Positions 1 through 5,560 of a DNA stretch of 9,794 bases are shown here, in pieces. The DNA comes from CAYOBW01 sp964402115 (GTDB lineage: Bacteria > Verrucomicrobiota > Kiritimatiellia > UBA8416 > CAYOBW01): NCBI GenBank assembly GCA_964402115.1, contig CAYOBW010000278.1, positions 1 to 9,794 on the forward strand, read 5' to 3'. Every line of letters begins with the position of its first letter. Position 1 is the first letter of the stretch. The notes under the pieces were generated by a model. It saw only the letters and a list, made by a program, of their open reading frames with translations, was not told the origin of the DNA and made no database searches. The position numbers and the translations under genes were made by a program.

Positions 1-1
1 G

Positions 2-163
2 ACCGCTCCCGCTGTCGACGAGGCTACAGACCCTACGGAGCTGATATGCGCCCGCCGCTGGCGGGGTGTCGCTAACGCGCTTGACCTGCCGTCGCGTACC
101 GCGCAATATCGCCGCCGTTCGGTCCCGATCCCGTCGGTGCGGGTGGGCTGGCGCAAACTGTAA
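2..163 (+). CDS. possible C-terminal end of an upstream gene (partial)
   Basis: A reading frame is open from the left edge to a TAA at 161-163 (53 sense codons); both other forward frames are closed by stops at 73-75 and 42-44. The peptide ends in a basic stretch (QYRRRSVPIPSVRVGWRKL) that I do not recognise. If real, it is the tail of a gene starting left of the window, ending 17 nt before the DUF1080 start. Against it, a GC-rich stretch this short stays open fairly often by chance, and the minus strand also has open frames here. It also overlaps a candidate promoter. Confidence 0.25.
   Translation, partial: TAPAVDEATDPTELICARRWRGVANALDLPSRTAQYRRRSVPIPSVRVGWRKL
81..109 (+). promoter_or_regulatory. 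candidate sigma70-type promoter for the DUF1080 operon
   Basis: TTGACC (81-86) matches the -35 consensus at 5 of 6 positions. It is followed after exactly 17 nt by CAATAT (104-109), which matches the -10 hexamer at only 3 of 6. Transcription would begin near 116, giving a leader of about 65 nt before the ATG at 181. The good -35 and ideal spacing support it; the poor -10 and the overlap with a possible upstream coding tail weaken it. Confidence 0.3.
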
Positions 164-180
164 CAGCGGGGAGTGAGCGT

Positions 181-900
181 ATGATGCATTCAGGGTTTCT
201 GCGGGCCGCGACGATGGCGGCGGTGTTGGCGGGCGGCGTGGCCCTGGCGGAAGAGGCGGATGGCCTGACGCCGCTTTTTGATGGTAAGTCCGTCGACGGC
301 TGGATTCAGCGCGGCGGCAAGGCCCTGTACACCGTCGAAGACGGCTGCCTGGTCGGAAAGACGGTCCTGAAGGAACCCAACAGTTTCCTGTGCCCGCCCA
401 AGGAATACGGGGACTTCGTGCTCGAGTACGAATACAAGGTCAACCCGAAGCTGAACTCGGGCGTGCAGATCCGCAGCCAGTGCTTCGCCGAGGCGAAGGT
501 GCTGGATAACGCGAAGGACGCCAAGGGGAAGGCGCTCAAGGTTGCCGCCGGCCGTGTGCACGGCTACCAGGTCGAAATCGACAACGATCCCGCAAAGGCG
601 CGTTTCTGGGCGGCGGGGCTCTACGAGGAAGGCTGTCGCGGCTGGATCTACCCGGGCTTCGGCGGGGGCGACAGCAAGGCGTTCACGGCGCAAGGCGCCA
701 AGCTGACGAAGGTGGACGACTGGAACAAGGTGCGCATCGAATGCCGCGGCAGCGCGATCAAGACGTGGCTGAACGGCGAGCCGCGCGTGGATGTGAAGGA
801 CGACCGCGTCGCCAAGGGCTTTATCGGCTTCCAGGTGCACGGTTCCAAGGATGCCGGCATGGACGTGCGCTGGCGCAACATCCGGATCAAGGAACTCTAG
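181..900 (+). CDS. secreted DUF1080 / 3-keto-disaccharide hydrolase family protein
   Basis: 239 residues. An N-terminal signal peptide is visible: a short basic start, a hydrophobic Ala/Val/Leu core and an A-L-A site, giving likely cleavage after residue 23 and export to the periplasm. There is no lipobox cysteine. The mature part has the DUF1080 (Pfam 3keto-disac_hyd, concanavalin-like fold) layout: LTPLFDGKSVDGW near residues 29-41, then SGVQIRSQ, HGYQVEIDN and RGWIYP in the middle, and a closing WNKVRIECRG ... WLNGEP ... GFIGFQVHG. The length is normal for a single domain. Characterised relatives act on 3-keto-glycosides; the exact substrate cannot be read here. GGGGAG (168-173) lies 7 nt before the ATG and supports this start. 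It is first of three tightly spaced plus-strand genes with a URO-D-like gene and rhaT, which suggests a role in processing plant or algal glycosides before uptake. Confidence 0.9.
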   Translation: MMHSGFLRAATMAAVLAGGVALAEEADGLTPLFDGKSVDGWIQRGGKALYTVEDGCLVGKTVLKEPNSFLCPPKEYGDFVLEYEYKVNPKLNSGVQIRSQCFAEAKVLDNAKDAKGKALKVAAGRVHGYQVEIDNDPAKARFWAAGLYEEGCRGWIYPGFGGGDSKAFTAQGAKLTKVDDWNKVRIECRGSAIKTWLNGEPRVDVKDDRVAKGFIGFQVHGSKDAGMDVRWRNIRIKEL

Positions 901-904
901 CCGC

Positions 905-1888
905 ATGAATCATGTCGAACGGTTTCGCGCGGTGATGCAGTTCCTGCCGGTTGACCGCCTCCCCCGCTGGGAGTGGGCCATGTGGTGGGACGAAACCATC
1001 CGCCGGTGGCACGGCGAGGGCCTGCCCCCGTCCCTGAACGACGTGTTCGAGATCCACGATTACTTCGGGCTCGATCCGTACAAACAGTTCTGGTTCAGCA
1101 CGACGGACGCCACCATCGAGGCCGTGCAGCATCACGTCGAAGGCGTGGTGTCCGACATGGACGACTACCTGCGGATCCGGCCGCGCCTCTATCCGGACCA
1201 CGCCCCGGCCATCGCCTCCATGGCGCCCTGGCGCGCGCGCCAGCAGGAAGGCCAGGCGGTGGTCTGGATCACACTGGAGGGCTTCTTCTGGTTCCCGCGG
1301 ACGCTCATGGGGTTTACGAAGCTCATGCTGGCCTTCTACGATCAACCGGAGTTGCTGCACCGGATCAACAGCGATCTGCTGCAGTTCAACCTGGGACTCC
1401 TGGACCAGATCGGCCGGGTTTGCGTGCCGACGTTCCTGACAATCGCCGAGGATATGTCCTACAACAATGGGCCGATGATCGGGCGGGAAGTGTTTGACGC
1501 CTTCATCGCGCCGTATTACAAGCCGTTGCTGGCACGCGTGAAGGAGTTGGGGATCCTAACGATCGTGGATACCGACGGGGATGTGACGAAGCTCGTGCCC
1601 TGGCTGGCGGCGGAGGGGATCGAGGGGGTGCTGCCGCTGGAGCGGCAGGCGGGGGTGGACGGCTTGCGGCTCCGCGAGCAGTTTCCGCGCTTTGCGCTGG
1701 TGGGGCATTACGACAAGATGGTGATGCCCCGCGGGGAGGCGGCCATGCGCGCGGAGTTCGAGCGGCTGGCGCCGCTCATGCGGCGCGGCGGCTTCATTCC
1801 GAGCGTGGATCACCAGACGCCGCCGGGCGTGTCGCTGGAGCAGTATCGGGTTTACCGGCGCTTGTTGGATGAGTACACCGCCGGCTGA
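905..1888 (+). CDS. uroporphyrinogen decarboxylase (URO-D) superfamily protein, probably not a haem enzyme
   Basis: 327 residues, cytoplasmic. The fold is recognisable from MNHVERFRAVM at the start, the central AEDMSYNNGPMIGREVFDAF segment with its PYYKPLLARVKELGI continuation, and the C-terminal GGFIPSVDHQTPPGVSLEQY motif (around residues 296-314). This family (PF01208) contains true URO-D and the cobalamin/coenzyme M methyltransferases (MtaA, CmuA). The region where methyltransferases often carry a metal-binding His/Cys motif reads DTDGD (222-226), without His or Cys, so neither activity is assured. An in-frame ATG at 851 lies inside the DUF1080 gene; I chose 905 because AAGGAA (889-894) sits 10 nt upstream and the conserved N-terminus begins there. 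Only 4 nt separate it from the preceding stop, implying translational coupling. With DUF1080 and rhaT as neighbours, a role in sugar or one-carbon metabolism is more likely than haem synthesis. The substrate is unknown. Confidence 0.85.
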   Translation: MNHVERFRAVMQFLPVDRLPRWEWAMWWDETIRRWHGEGLPPSLNDVFEIHDYFGLDPYKQFWFSTTDATIEAVQHHVEGVVSDMDDYLRIRPRLYPDHAPAIASMAPWRARQQEGQAVVWITLEGFFWFPRTLMGFTKLMLAFYDQPELLHRINSDLLQFNLGLLDQIGRVCVPTFLTIAEDMSYNNGPMIGREVFDAFIAPYYKPLLARVKELGILTIVDTDGDVTKLVPWLAAEGIEGVLPLERQAGVDGLRLREQFPRFALVGHYDKMVMPRGEAAMRAEFERLAPLMRRGGFIPSVDHQTPPGVSLEQYRVYRRLLDEYTAG

Positions 1889-1924
1889 GGGGCAGTGGGA
1901 AGATGGCGCGCGCAGCCGCGCCGC

Positions 1925-1932
1925 AAGGAGGA
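1925..1932 (+). promoter_or_regulatory. strong ribosome binding site that sets the rhaT start
   Basis: AAGGAGGA ends 6 nt before the ATG at 1939, a near-perfect Shine-Dalgarno match. It rules out the in-frame ATG at 1903, which would place this site inside coding sequence and add 12 residues not seen in RhaT proteins. Confidence 0.8.
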
Positions 1933-1938
1933 ACAGGC

Positions 1939-3132
1939 ATGATCGACGCGAATCCGTTTCTGGGTGTTTTCTTCCACTGGCTGGGCGGCTTGGCCTCGGG
2001 CAGTTTCTACGTCCCGTACAAAGGGGTCAAGAAATGGGCCTGGGAGGTGTACTGGCTGGTTGGCGGGTTCTTCTCCTGGGTGATCATGCCGTGGCTGCTG
2101 GCGTCCTTCATGACCGAGAACCTGCTCGGCGTCCTGAGCCAGCAGTCCTGGCAGACGCTGTGGTGGACGTACTTTTTCGGCGCCATGTGGGGCTTCGGGG
2201 GCTTGACCTTCGGCCTCACCATGCGCTACCTGGGCATGTCGCTGGGCATGGGCGTGGCACTGGGCTACTGCGCGGCCTTCGGCACCCTGCTGCCGCCGCT
2301 CTTCAAACACATTGCGCCGAACATCCCCGTGCCTGAGACGCTGGCCCAGATCGCCTCGACGCTGCCAGGGCAGGTGACGCTGGGCGGCGTGGCGGTCTGT
2401 CTGCTCGGCATCGCCATCGCCGCCCTCGCGGGGCTGACCAAGGAGCGCGAGATGCCCGAGGAGGAGAAGCGGAAGTCCATCAAGGAGTTCAACTTCGCCA
2501 AGGGCATCCTGGTGGCGACTTTCTCCGGTATCATGAGCGCCGGCTTCTCGTTCGCGCTGACCGCGGGCACGCCCATCGGCGAGGCCTCGGCCGCGGCCGG
2601 CACGTCCACCCTGTGGACCGGCCTGCCGAAGCTCTGCGTCGTGCTGGCGGGCGGTTTCACAACGAATTTCATCTGGTGCGTGCTGCTGAACATCAAGAAC
2701 AAGACCGGCTACCAGTATTTCAGCGCGACCGTGAAGCCCGAGCATGCAGCCCTCGCGGGCGCGAAGGACGGCGGCACGGCTGCCGTGAACTTGCGTGTGC
2801 CGTACCTCGCGAACATCTTCTTCTCGGCGCTGGCGGGCACGACCTGGTACCTGCAGTTCTTCTTCTACACGATGGGCGAGACGCAGATGGGCAAGTTCGG
2901 CTTCGCGAGCTGGACGCTGCACATGGCGAGCATCATCATCTTCAGCACCATGTGGGGCTGGATCTTCCACGAGTGGAAGGGTTCAAGCCGCAAGGCGCAT
3001 ACGCTCATCACGGCCGGTATCGTCACGCTGATCATCTCGACGGTGGTCGTTGGCGGCGGGACCTGGTTGAAGAGCAAGGCTGGCGTCGCCGAAGGCAAGC
3101 CGGCCGTCGAAGCTCCCGCGGCGCAGCACTGA
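1939..3132 (+). CDS. rhaT: L-rhamnose/H+ symporter, RhaT family
   Basis: 397 residues, a polytopic inner-membrane protein of the RhaT family, with about ten hydrophobic segments. It resembles E. coli RhaT over most of its length: FYVPYKGVKKWAWE near the N-terminus, FFGAMWGFGGLTFGLTMRYL (residues 79-98), the EFNFAKGILVATFSGIMSAG segment after the central cytoplasmic loop, and TWYLQFFFY (302-310). The family imports L-rhamnose with a proton. The protein is longer than E. coli RhaT (344 aa) because of a longer loop around VKPEHAALAGAKDGG and a hydrophilic Ala/Lys/Pro-rich C-terminal tail. It is third in a run with the DUF1080 and URO-D-like genes, 50 nt after the latter. No rhamnose isomerase, kinase or aldolase gene lies in the window, so rhamnose as substrate rests on homology alone. 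Confidence 0.9.
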   Translation: MIDANPFLGVFFHWLGGLASGSFYVPYKGVKKWAWEVYWLVGGFFSWVIMPWLLASFMTENLLGVLSQQSWQTLWWTYFFGAMWGFGGLTFGLTMRYLGMSLGMGVALGYCAAFGTLLPPLFKHIAPNIPVPETLAQIASTLPGQVTLGGVAVCLLGIAIAALAGLTKEREMPEEEKRKSIKEFNFAKGILVATFSGIMSAGFSFALTAGTPIGEASAAAGTSTLWTGLPKLCVVLAGGFTTNFIWCVLLNIKNKTGYQYFSATVKPEHAALAGAKDGGTAAVNLRVPYLANIFFSALAGTTWYLQFFFYTMGETQMGKFGFASWTLHMASIIIFSTMWGWIFHEWKGSSRKAHTLITAGIVTLIISTVVVGGGTWLKSKAGVAEGKPAVEAPAAQH

Positions 3133-3151
3133 GGGGCAGCGCGGGCTCCGT

Positions 3152-3175
3152 GGGACGGCCCTTCCGGGCCGTCCC
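3152..3175. repeat. palindromic hairpin, copy 1 (intergenic repeat, possible terminator)
   Basis: GGGACGGCCC (3152-3161) and GGGCCGTCCC (3166-3175) form a perfect 10-bp inverted repeat around TTCC. It starts 19 nt after the rhaT stop and lies between convergent genes, so it could end transcription from both sides. No T-run follows on either strand. Bases 3153-3177 recur with one mismatch at 3236-3260, which points to a repeat family rather than a simple terminator. Confidence 0.7.
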
Positions 3176-3208
3176 GCACAATCGGGAAGCCGTGAGCGAC
3201 GGAGTACG

Positions 3209-3228
3209 GACGGCGCAGGAGCACCGTC
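3209..3228. repeat. imperfect palindromic hairpin between the two near-identical copies
   Basis: GACGGCGC (3209-3216) and GCACCGTC (3221-3228) pair around AGGA with one C/A mismatch. The arms share the GACGG/CCGTC core with the flanking hairpins, so it looks like a diverged member of the same element. Confidence 0.5.
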
Positions 3229-3235
3229 TTACGTA

Positions 3236-3257
3236 GGACGGCCCTCCCGGGCCGTCC
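3236..3257. repeat. palindromic hairpin, copy 2 (intergenic repeat, possible terminator)
   Basis: GGACGGCCC (3236-3244) and GGGCCGTCC (3249-3257) form a perfect 9-bp inverted repeat around TCCC. Over 25 bases it matches copy 1, 83 nt upstream, with a single change in the loop. It lies 42 nt past the stop of the Nudix gene, which reads toward it on the minus strand. Confidence 0.7.
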
Positions 3258-3299
3258 CGCGCAAGGGCCGGGGCGCTGTCCCATCAGGTCCCCTGCCGC

Positions 3300-3965
3300 T
3301 CACCCGGCGGTGTCGGTGTGCGCTGGCGGCGCATACACCGCCACCCACCGCTGACCGGGGACGGGCGGGGGCAGGGCGTCGGCGGGCAGCGACTCCAGCG
3401 CGGGTGCGGTGTGCAGGAGCGTGCGGACCGCCCAGCGCGAGATGCCGCCGACCTCGCCCAGCGCGTCCAACTCCGCCGGGCGCACCCAGCGCACCTGGGC
3501 GGTTTCCACGCCGTCGGCGCGCAGGGCGTCGGCGGGACCGTCAAGGCGGAGTCCGAAGACGTGGTAGGCGTTCTGTTCGGCCGCCGTCTGCGCGTGGCGA
3601 ATGGCCAGCAAGCCTCCGACCCCGACCGTCAGGCCGGTTTCCTCGCGTACCTCGCGCACGATGGCGTCGGCGGGTGCTTCGTCCTCCTCCACGTAGCCTC
3701 CCGGCAGGGTCCAGCGCCCGCGTCCGGGGTCGTGCGCGCGTTGCACGAGCAGCACACGGCCGTCGTCGGTCAGCAGGCCGCCGACACCCAGGCTGAAGCG
3801 GCCGAATACCACGAGCCCGCAAGCCGGGCACACCGGCCGATGGCGTCCGCCCTCCTCCCGCGGTTGCAGGGCCGTGCCGCACCGGTGACAGAAACAATCG
3901 CGCGCGTGATCAGGCATGGGCATATCGTACCGTGATGCGGGTTCCGCGACGAGGTCGAAAATCAT
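3300..3965 (-). CDS. zinc-ribbon Nudix hydrolase
   Basis: 221 residues if started at 3965. A four-cysteine zinc ribbon (C26, C29, C46, C49) precedes a Nudix domain with a complete Nudix box, G90 to L112 (GX5EX7REVXEEXGL with E96, R104, E105, E108, E109). Nudix enzymes split nucleoside diphosphate-linked compounds with Mg2+. The zinc ribbon recalls NADH pyrophosphatase NudC, but I see no SQPWPFP signature, so an ADP-ribose or nucleotide-sugar pyrophosphatase is as plausible. The start is unresolved: no start has a clear Shine-Dalgarno site. A TATGAT hexamer on the minus strand (3966-3961) overlaps the first ATG; if it is the -10 box, translation would begin at 3923 or 3917, just ahead of the first cysteines. 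The gene is divergent from fucP and convergent with rhaT, so it is probably transcribed alone. Confidence 0.88.
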   Translation of the reverse strand: MIFDLVAEPASRYDMPMPDHARDCFCHRCGTALQPREEGGRHRPVCPACGLVVFGRFSLGVGGLLTDDGRVLLVQRAHDPGRGRWTLPGGYVEEDEAPADAIVREVREETGLTVGVGGLLAIRHAQTAAEQNAYHVFGLRLDGPADALRADGVETAQVRWVRPAELDALGEVGGISRWAVRTLLHTAPALESLPADALPPPVPGQRWVAVYAPPAHTDTAG

Positions 3966-4057
3966 ATCCGTGCGCCGTGGTTTTTGGCGTCAGCCGGCAC
4001 TAACGAGCTTGCGTTCCCCGCCGGCTTTCGGCATCCTGCCCCCCACGCCTGCCCTTG

Positions 4058-4080
4058 GTGTCGGCGCCGGGTGCCGAGAC
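4058..4080 (+). promoter_or_regulatory. potential leader hairpin 1 upstream of fucP
   Basis: GTGTCGGCGC (4058-4067) and GTGCCGAGAC (4071-4080) can form a 10-bp stem with one G/G mismatch and one G-U pair around a CGG loop. No T-run follows. Its placement with a second hairpin 35 nt downstream suggests a structured leader, but in GC-rich DNA one such stem alone is weak evidence. Confidence 0.35.
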
Positions 4081-4114
4081 GCGGAAGAGCCGGCTGGGAG
4101 CGGATATCAGACGC

Positions 4115-4139
4115 GGTGCGTGCAGCGGGGCTGCGCACC
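4115..4139 (+). promoter_or_regulatory. potential leader hairpin 2 upstream of fucP
   Basis: GGTGCG (4115-4120) and CAGC (4123-4126) pair with GCTG (4130-4133) and CGCACC (4134-4139), giving ten G-C-rich pairs with a TG bulge and a GGG loop. It ends 28 nt before the fucP Shine-Dalgarno site and has no following T-run. It could be a leader structure affecting fucP expression, or a chance stem. Confidence 0.4.
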
Positions 4140-4167
4140 CGGTCGCAGTGTCAATGCGGTCAGCAAC

Positions 4168-4175
4168 AGGAGGAG
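4168..4175 (+). promoter_or_regulatory. strong ribosome binding site that sets the fucP start
   Basis: AGGAGGAG ends 5 nt before the ATG at 4181. It excludes the longer in-frame start at 4055, whose extra 42 residues resemble nothing in the transporter family. Confidence 0.8.
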
Positions 4176-4180
4176 TGTAC

Positions 4181-5545
4181 ATGAGCGATACCGCCGGAAC
4201 GGAAGCCAGGAAGACGGGCATGTTCACCACGAGCGACGGGAAGAGCGTCGTCGTCACCTTCATCCTTGTCAGTTCCCTGTTTCTCCTGTGGGGGTTCTGC
4301 AATGGCATGATTGACGTGATGGATAAGCACTTCCAGTCGGAGTTGAAGCTTACCCTGGCGCAGTCCGCCTGGGTGCAGTTCGCCCACTACCTGGGCTACT
4401 TCCTGATGGCGTTGCCCGCCGGTTGGCTGGCGACGAAGCTCGGTTACAAGGGCGGCATCATCACCGGCCTCCTGATGGTGGCGGTGGGTGGGTTCTGGTT
4501 CATCCCGGCCACGCAGATCGCTTCCTTCTGGGCCTTCCTGGTCGGCGTTTGTGTCATTGCCGCCGGCCTGACGTTCCTCGAAACGATCGCCAATCCCTAC
4601 ACCACGGTGCTGGGCGCGCCGCAGTTCGCGGCCACCCGCATCAACCTCGCCCAGTCCTGCAACGGCATCGGCTGGATTTTCGGACCGATTGCCGGCGCTG
4701 CGTTCTTCTACGGCAAGGACTCCTCCGGCGCGAGCACGGGGGCACAAACCCTTTGGATCCCTTACGCTGCCGTGGGCGTCGTGGTCATTCTCCTGGCCGT
4801 CGTCTTCTTCTTCGCCAACGTGCCGGACATCAAGACCAAGGACGACTACCACCTCGATGACTCCACGCCGAGCGCGTCGCACTCGATCTGGTCGCACCCA
4901 CACTTCGTCATGGCCGTCGCGGCCCAGTTCCTGTATGTGGCAGCCCAGGCCGGTATCTTCAGCTTCTTCATCAACTACATGACCTCGCAGGTGCCCCCGT
5001 TGCCGGAGGCGTGGACCTCGGGCTTCCTGAAGAGCTGGTTCGAGTCCGGGACGGCCGGTGCGCTGAAGTTGACGGACAAGGGCGCGGCCAACCTGGCGTC
5101 GCTCGGTTTCGTGTGCTTCCTGGTTGGCCGCTTCAGCGGCGCGGGCATTCTCCGGAAGTTCGCCGCGAACAAGGTGCTGGGCCTTTACGGCGTCATGAAC
5201 GTGCTGATGTGCCTGCTGGTCTTCCTGAAGCTGGGCTGGGCGTCGGTGGCCTGCGTGTTCCTGAGCTACTTCTTCATGTCGATCATGTTCCCGACCATCT
5301 TCGCCCTGGGGATTCACGGACTGGGCGTCCGTGCGAAGAAGGCCTCGGCCTTCATCGTCATGGCCATCATGGGTGGCGCTATCCTGCCGAAGCTGATGGG
5401 AGCCGTTGGCGACAAGTACGACATGTCCCGCGCCTTCATCGTGCCGCTGGCCTGCTTCGCCTTCGTGGCTTTCTACGGCTATGCCTGGCCGATGCTCAGC
5501 AAGGCGGACATGGCGCCTGGCGTGAAGACCACGGGCGGGCATTGA
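4181..5545 (+). CDS. fucP: FucP-type (FHS family) sugar/H+ symporter, major facilitator superfamily
   Basis: 454 residues, a twelve-segment inner-membrane permease. Similarity to E. coli FucP (438 aa) runs end to end: SLFLLWGFCNGMIDVMDKHF (32-51), YFLMALPAGWLATKLGYKGG (73-92), LETIANPYTTVLG, and FPTIFALGIHGLG near the C-terminus. The two acidic residues needed for proton-coupled fucose transport, D46 and E135 in E. coli, line up with D45 and E134. The FHS family also holds glucose/galactose permeases (GlcP/GluP), and similar proteins in Bacteroidetes are named either way, so L-fucose is the best guess but not certain. The gene has a strong Shine-Dalgarno site, follows a possibly structured leader, and is followed by murG after 15 nt without a terminator, so the two are probably co-transcribed. 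No fucose catabolic gene is in the window. Confidence 0.85.
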   Translation: MSDTAGTEARKTGMFTTSDGKSVVVTFILVSSLFLLWGFCNGMIDVMDKHFQSELKLTLAQSAWVQFAHYLGYFLMALPAGWLATKLGYKGGIITGLLMVAVGGFWFIPATQIASFWAFLVGVCVIAAGLTFLETIANPYTTVLGAPQFAATRINLAQSCNGIGWIFGPIAGAAFFYGKDSSGASTGAQTLWIPYAAVGVVVILLAVVFFFANVPDIKTKDDYHLDDSTPSASHSIWSHPHFVMAVAAQFLYVAAQAGIFSFFINYMTSQVPPLPEAWTSGFLKSWFESGTAGALKLTDKGAANLASLGFVCFLVGRFSGAGILRKFAANKVLGLYGVMNVLMCLLVFLKLGWASVACVFLSYFFMSIMFPTIFALGIHGLGVRAKKASAFIVMAIMGGAILPKLMGAVGDKYDMSRAFIVPLACFAFVAFYGYAWPMLSKADMAPGVKTTGGH

Positions 5546-5560
5546 GCTGGGCCGGCTGAC

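Larger units (their letters stand above)
3966..4180. other. 215-nt divergent intergenic region upstream of fucP
   Basis: This gap must hold the promoters of both fucP (+) and the Nudix gene (-). I find no well-spaced -35/-10 pair for fucP. Its clearest contents are two potential hairpins at 4058-4080 and 4115-4139 near fucP. The word CGGATATSA occurs once in each direction (4101-4109 on +, 3970-3962 on -), which may be chance. Short open frames here lack support. Confidence 0.5.

Noticed and set aside
50..66. CCCGCC/GGCGGG stem as a terminator of an upstream gene
   Set aside because: Only six base pairs, no T-run, common by chance in GC-rich DNA.
851..904. Upstream in-frame start for the URO-D-like gene
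   Set aside because: It would overlap the DUF1080 gene by 50 nt and add 18 residues unlike the family; 905 has a Shine-Dalgarno site and begins the conserved N-terminus.
1852..2970. 372-codon minus-strand open frame
   Set aside because: Antisense shadow of rhaT with a low-complexity, charged translation and no recognisable domain.
1885..3139. Eleven-base direct repeat CTGAGGGGCAG after both the URO-D-like and rhaT stop codons (1885-1895, 3129-3139)
   Set aside because: Too short and partly made of stop-codon context; no dyad or known motif, so coincidence is likely.
3965..4109. CGGATATSA in opposite orientations in the fucP/Nudix gap as paired operator sites
   Set aside because: Only two copies about 130 nt apart with no internal symmetry; not enough to claim an operator.
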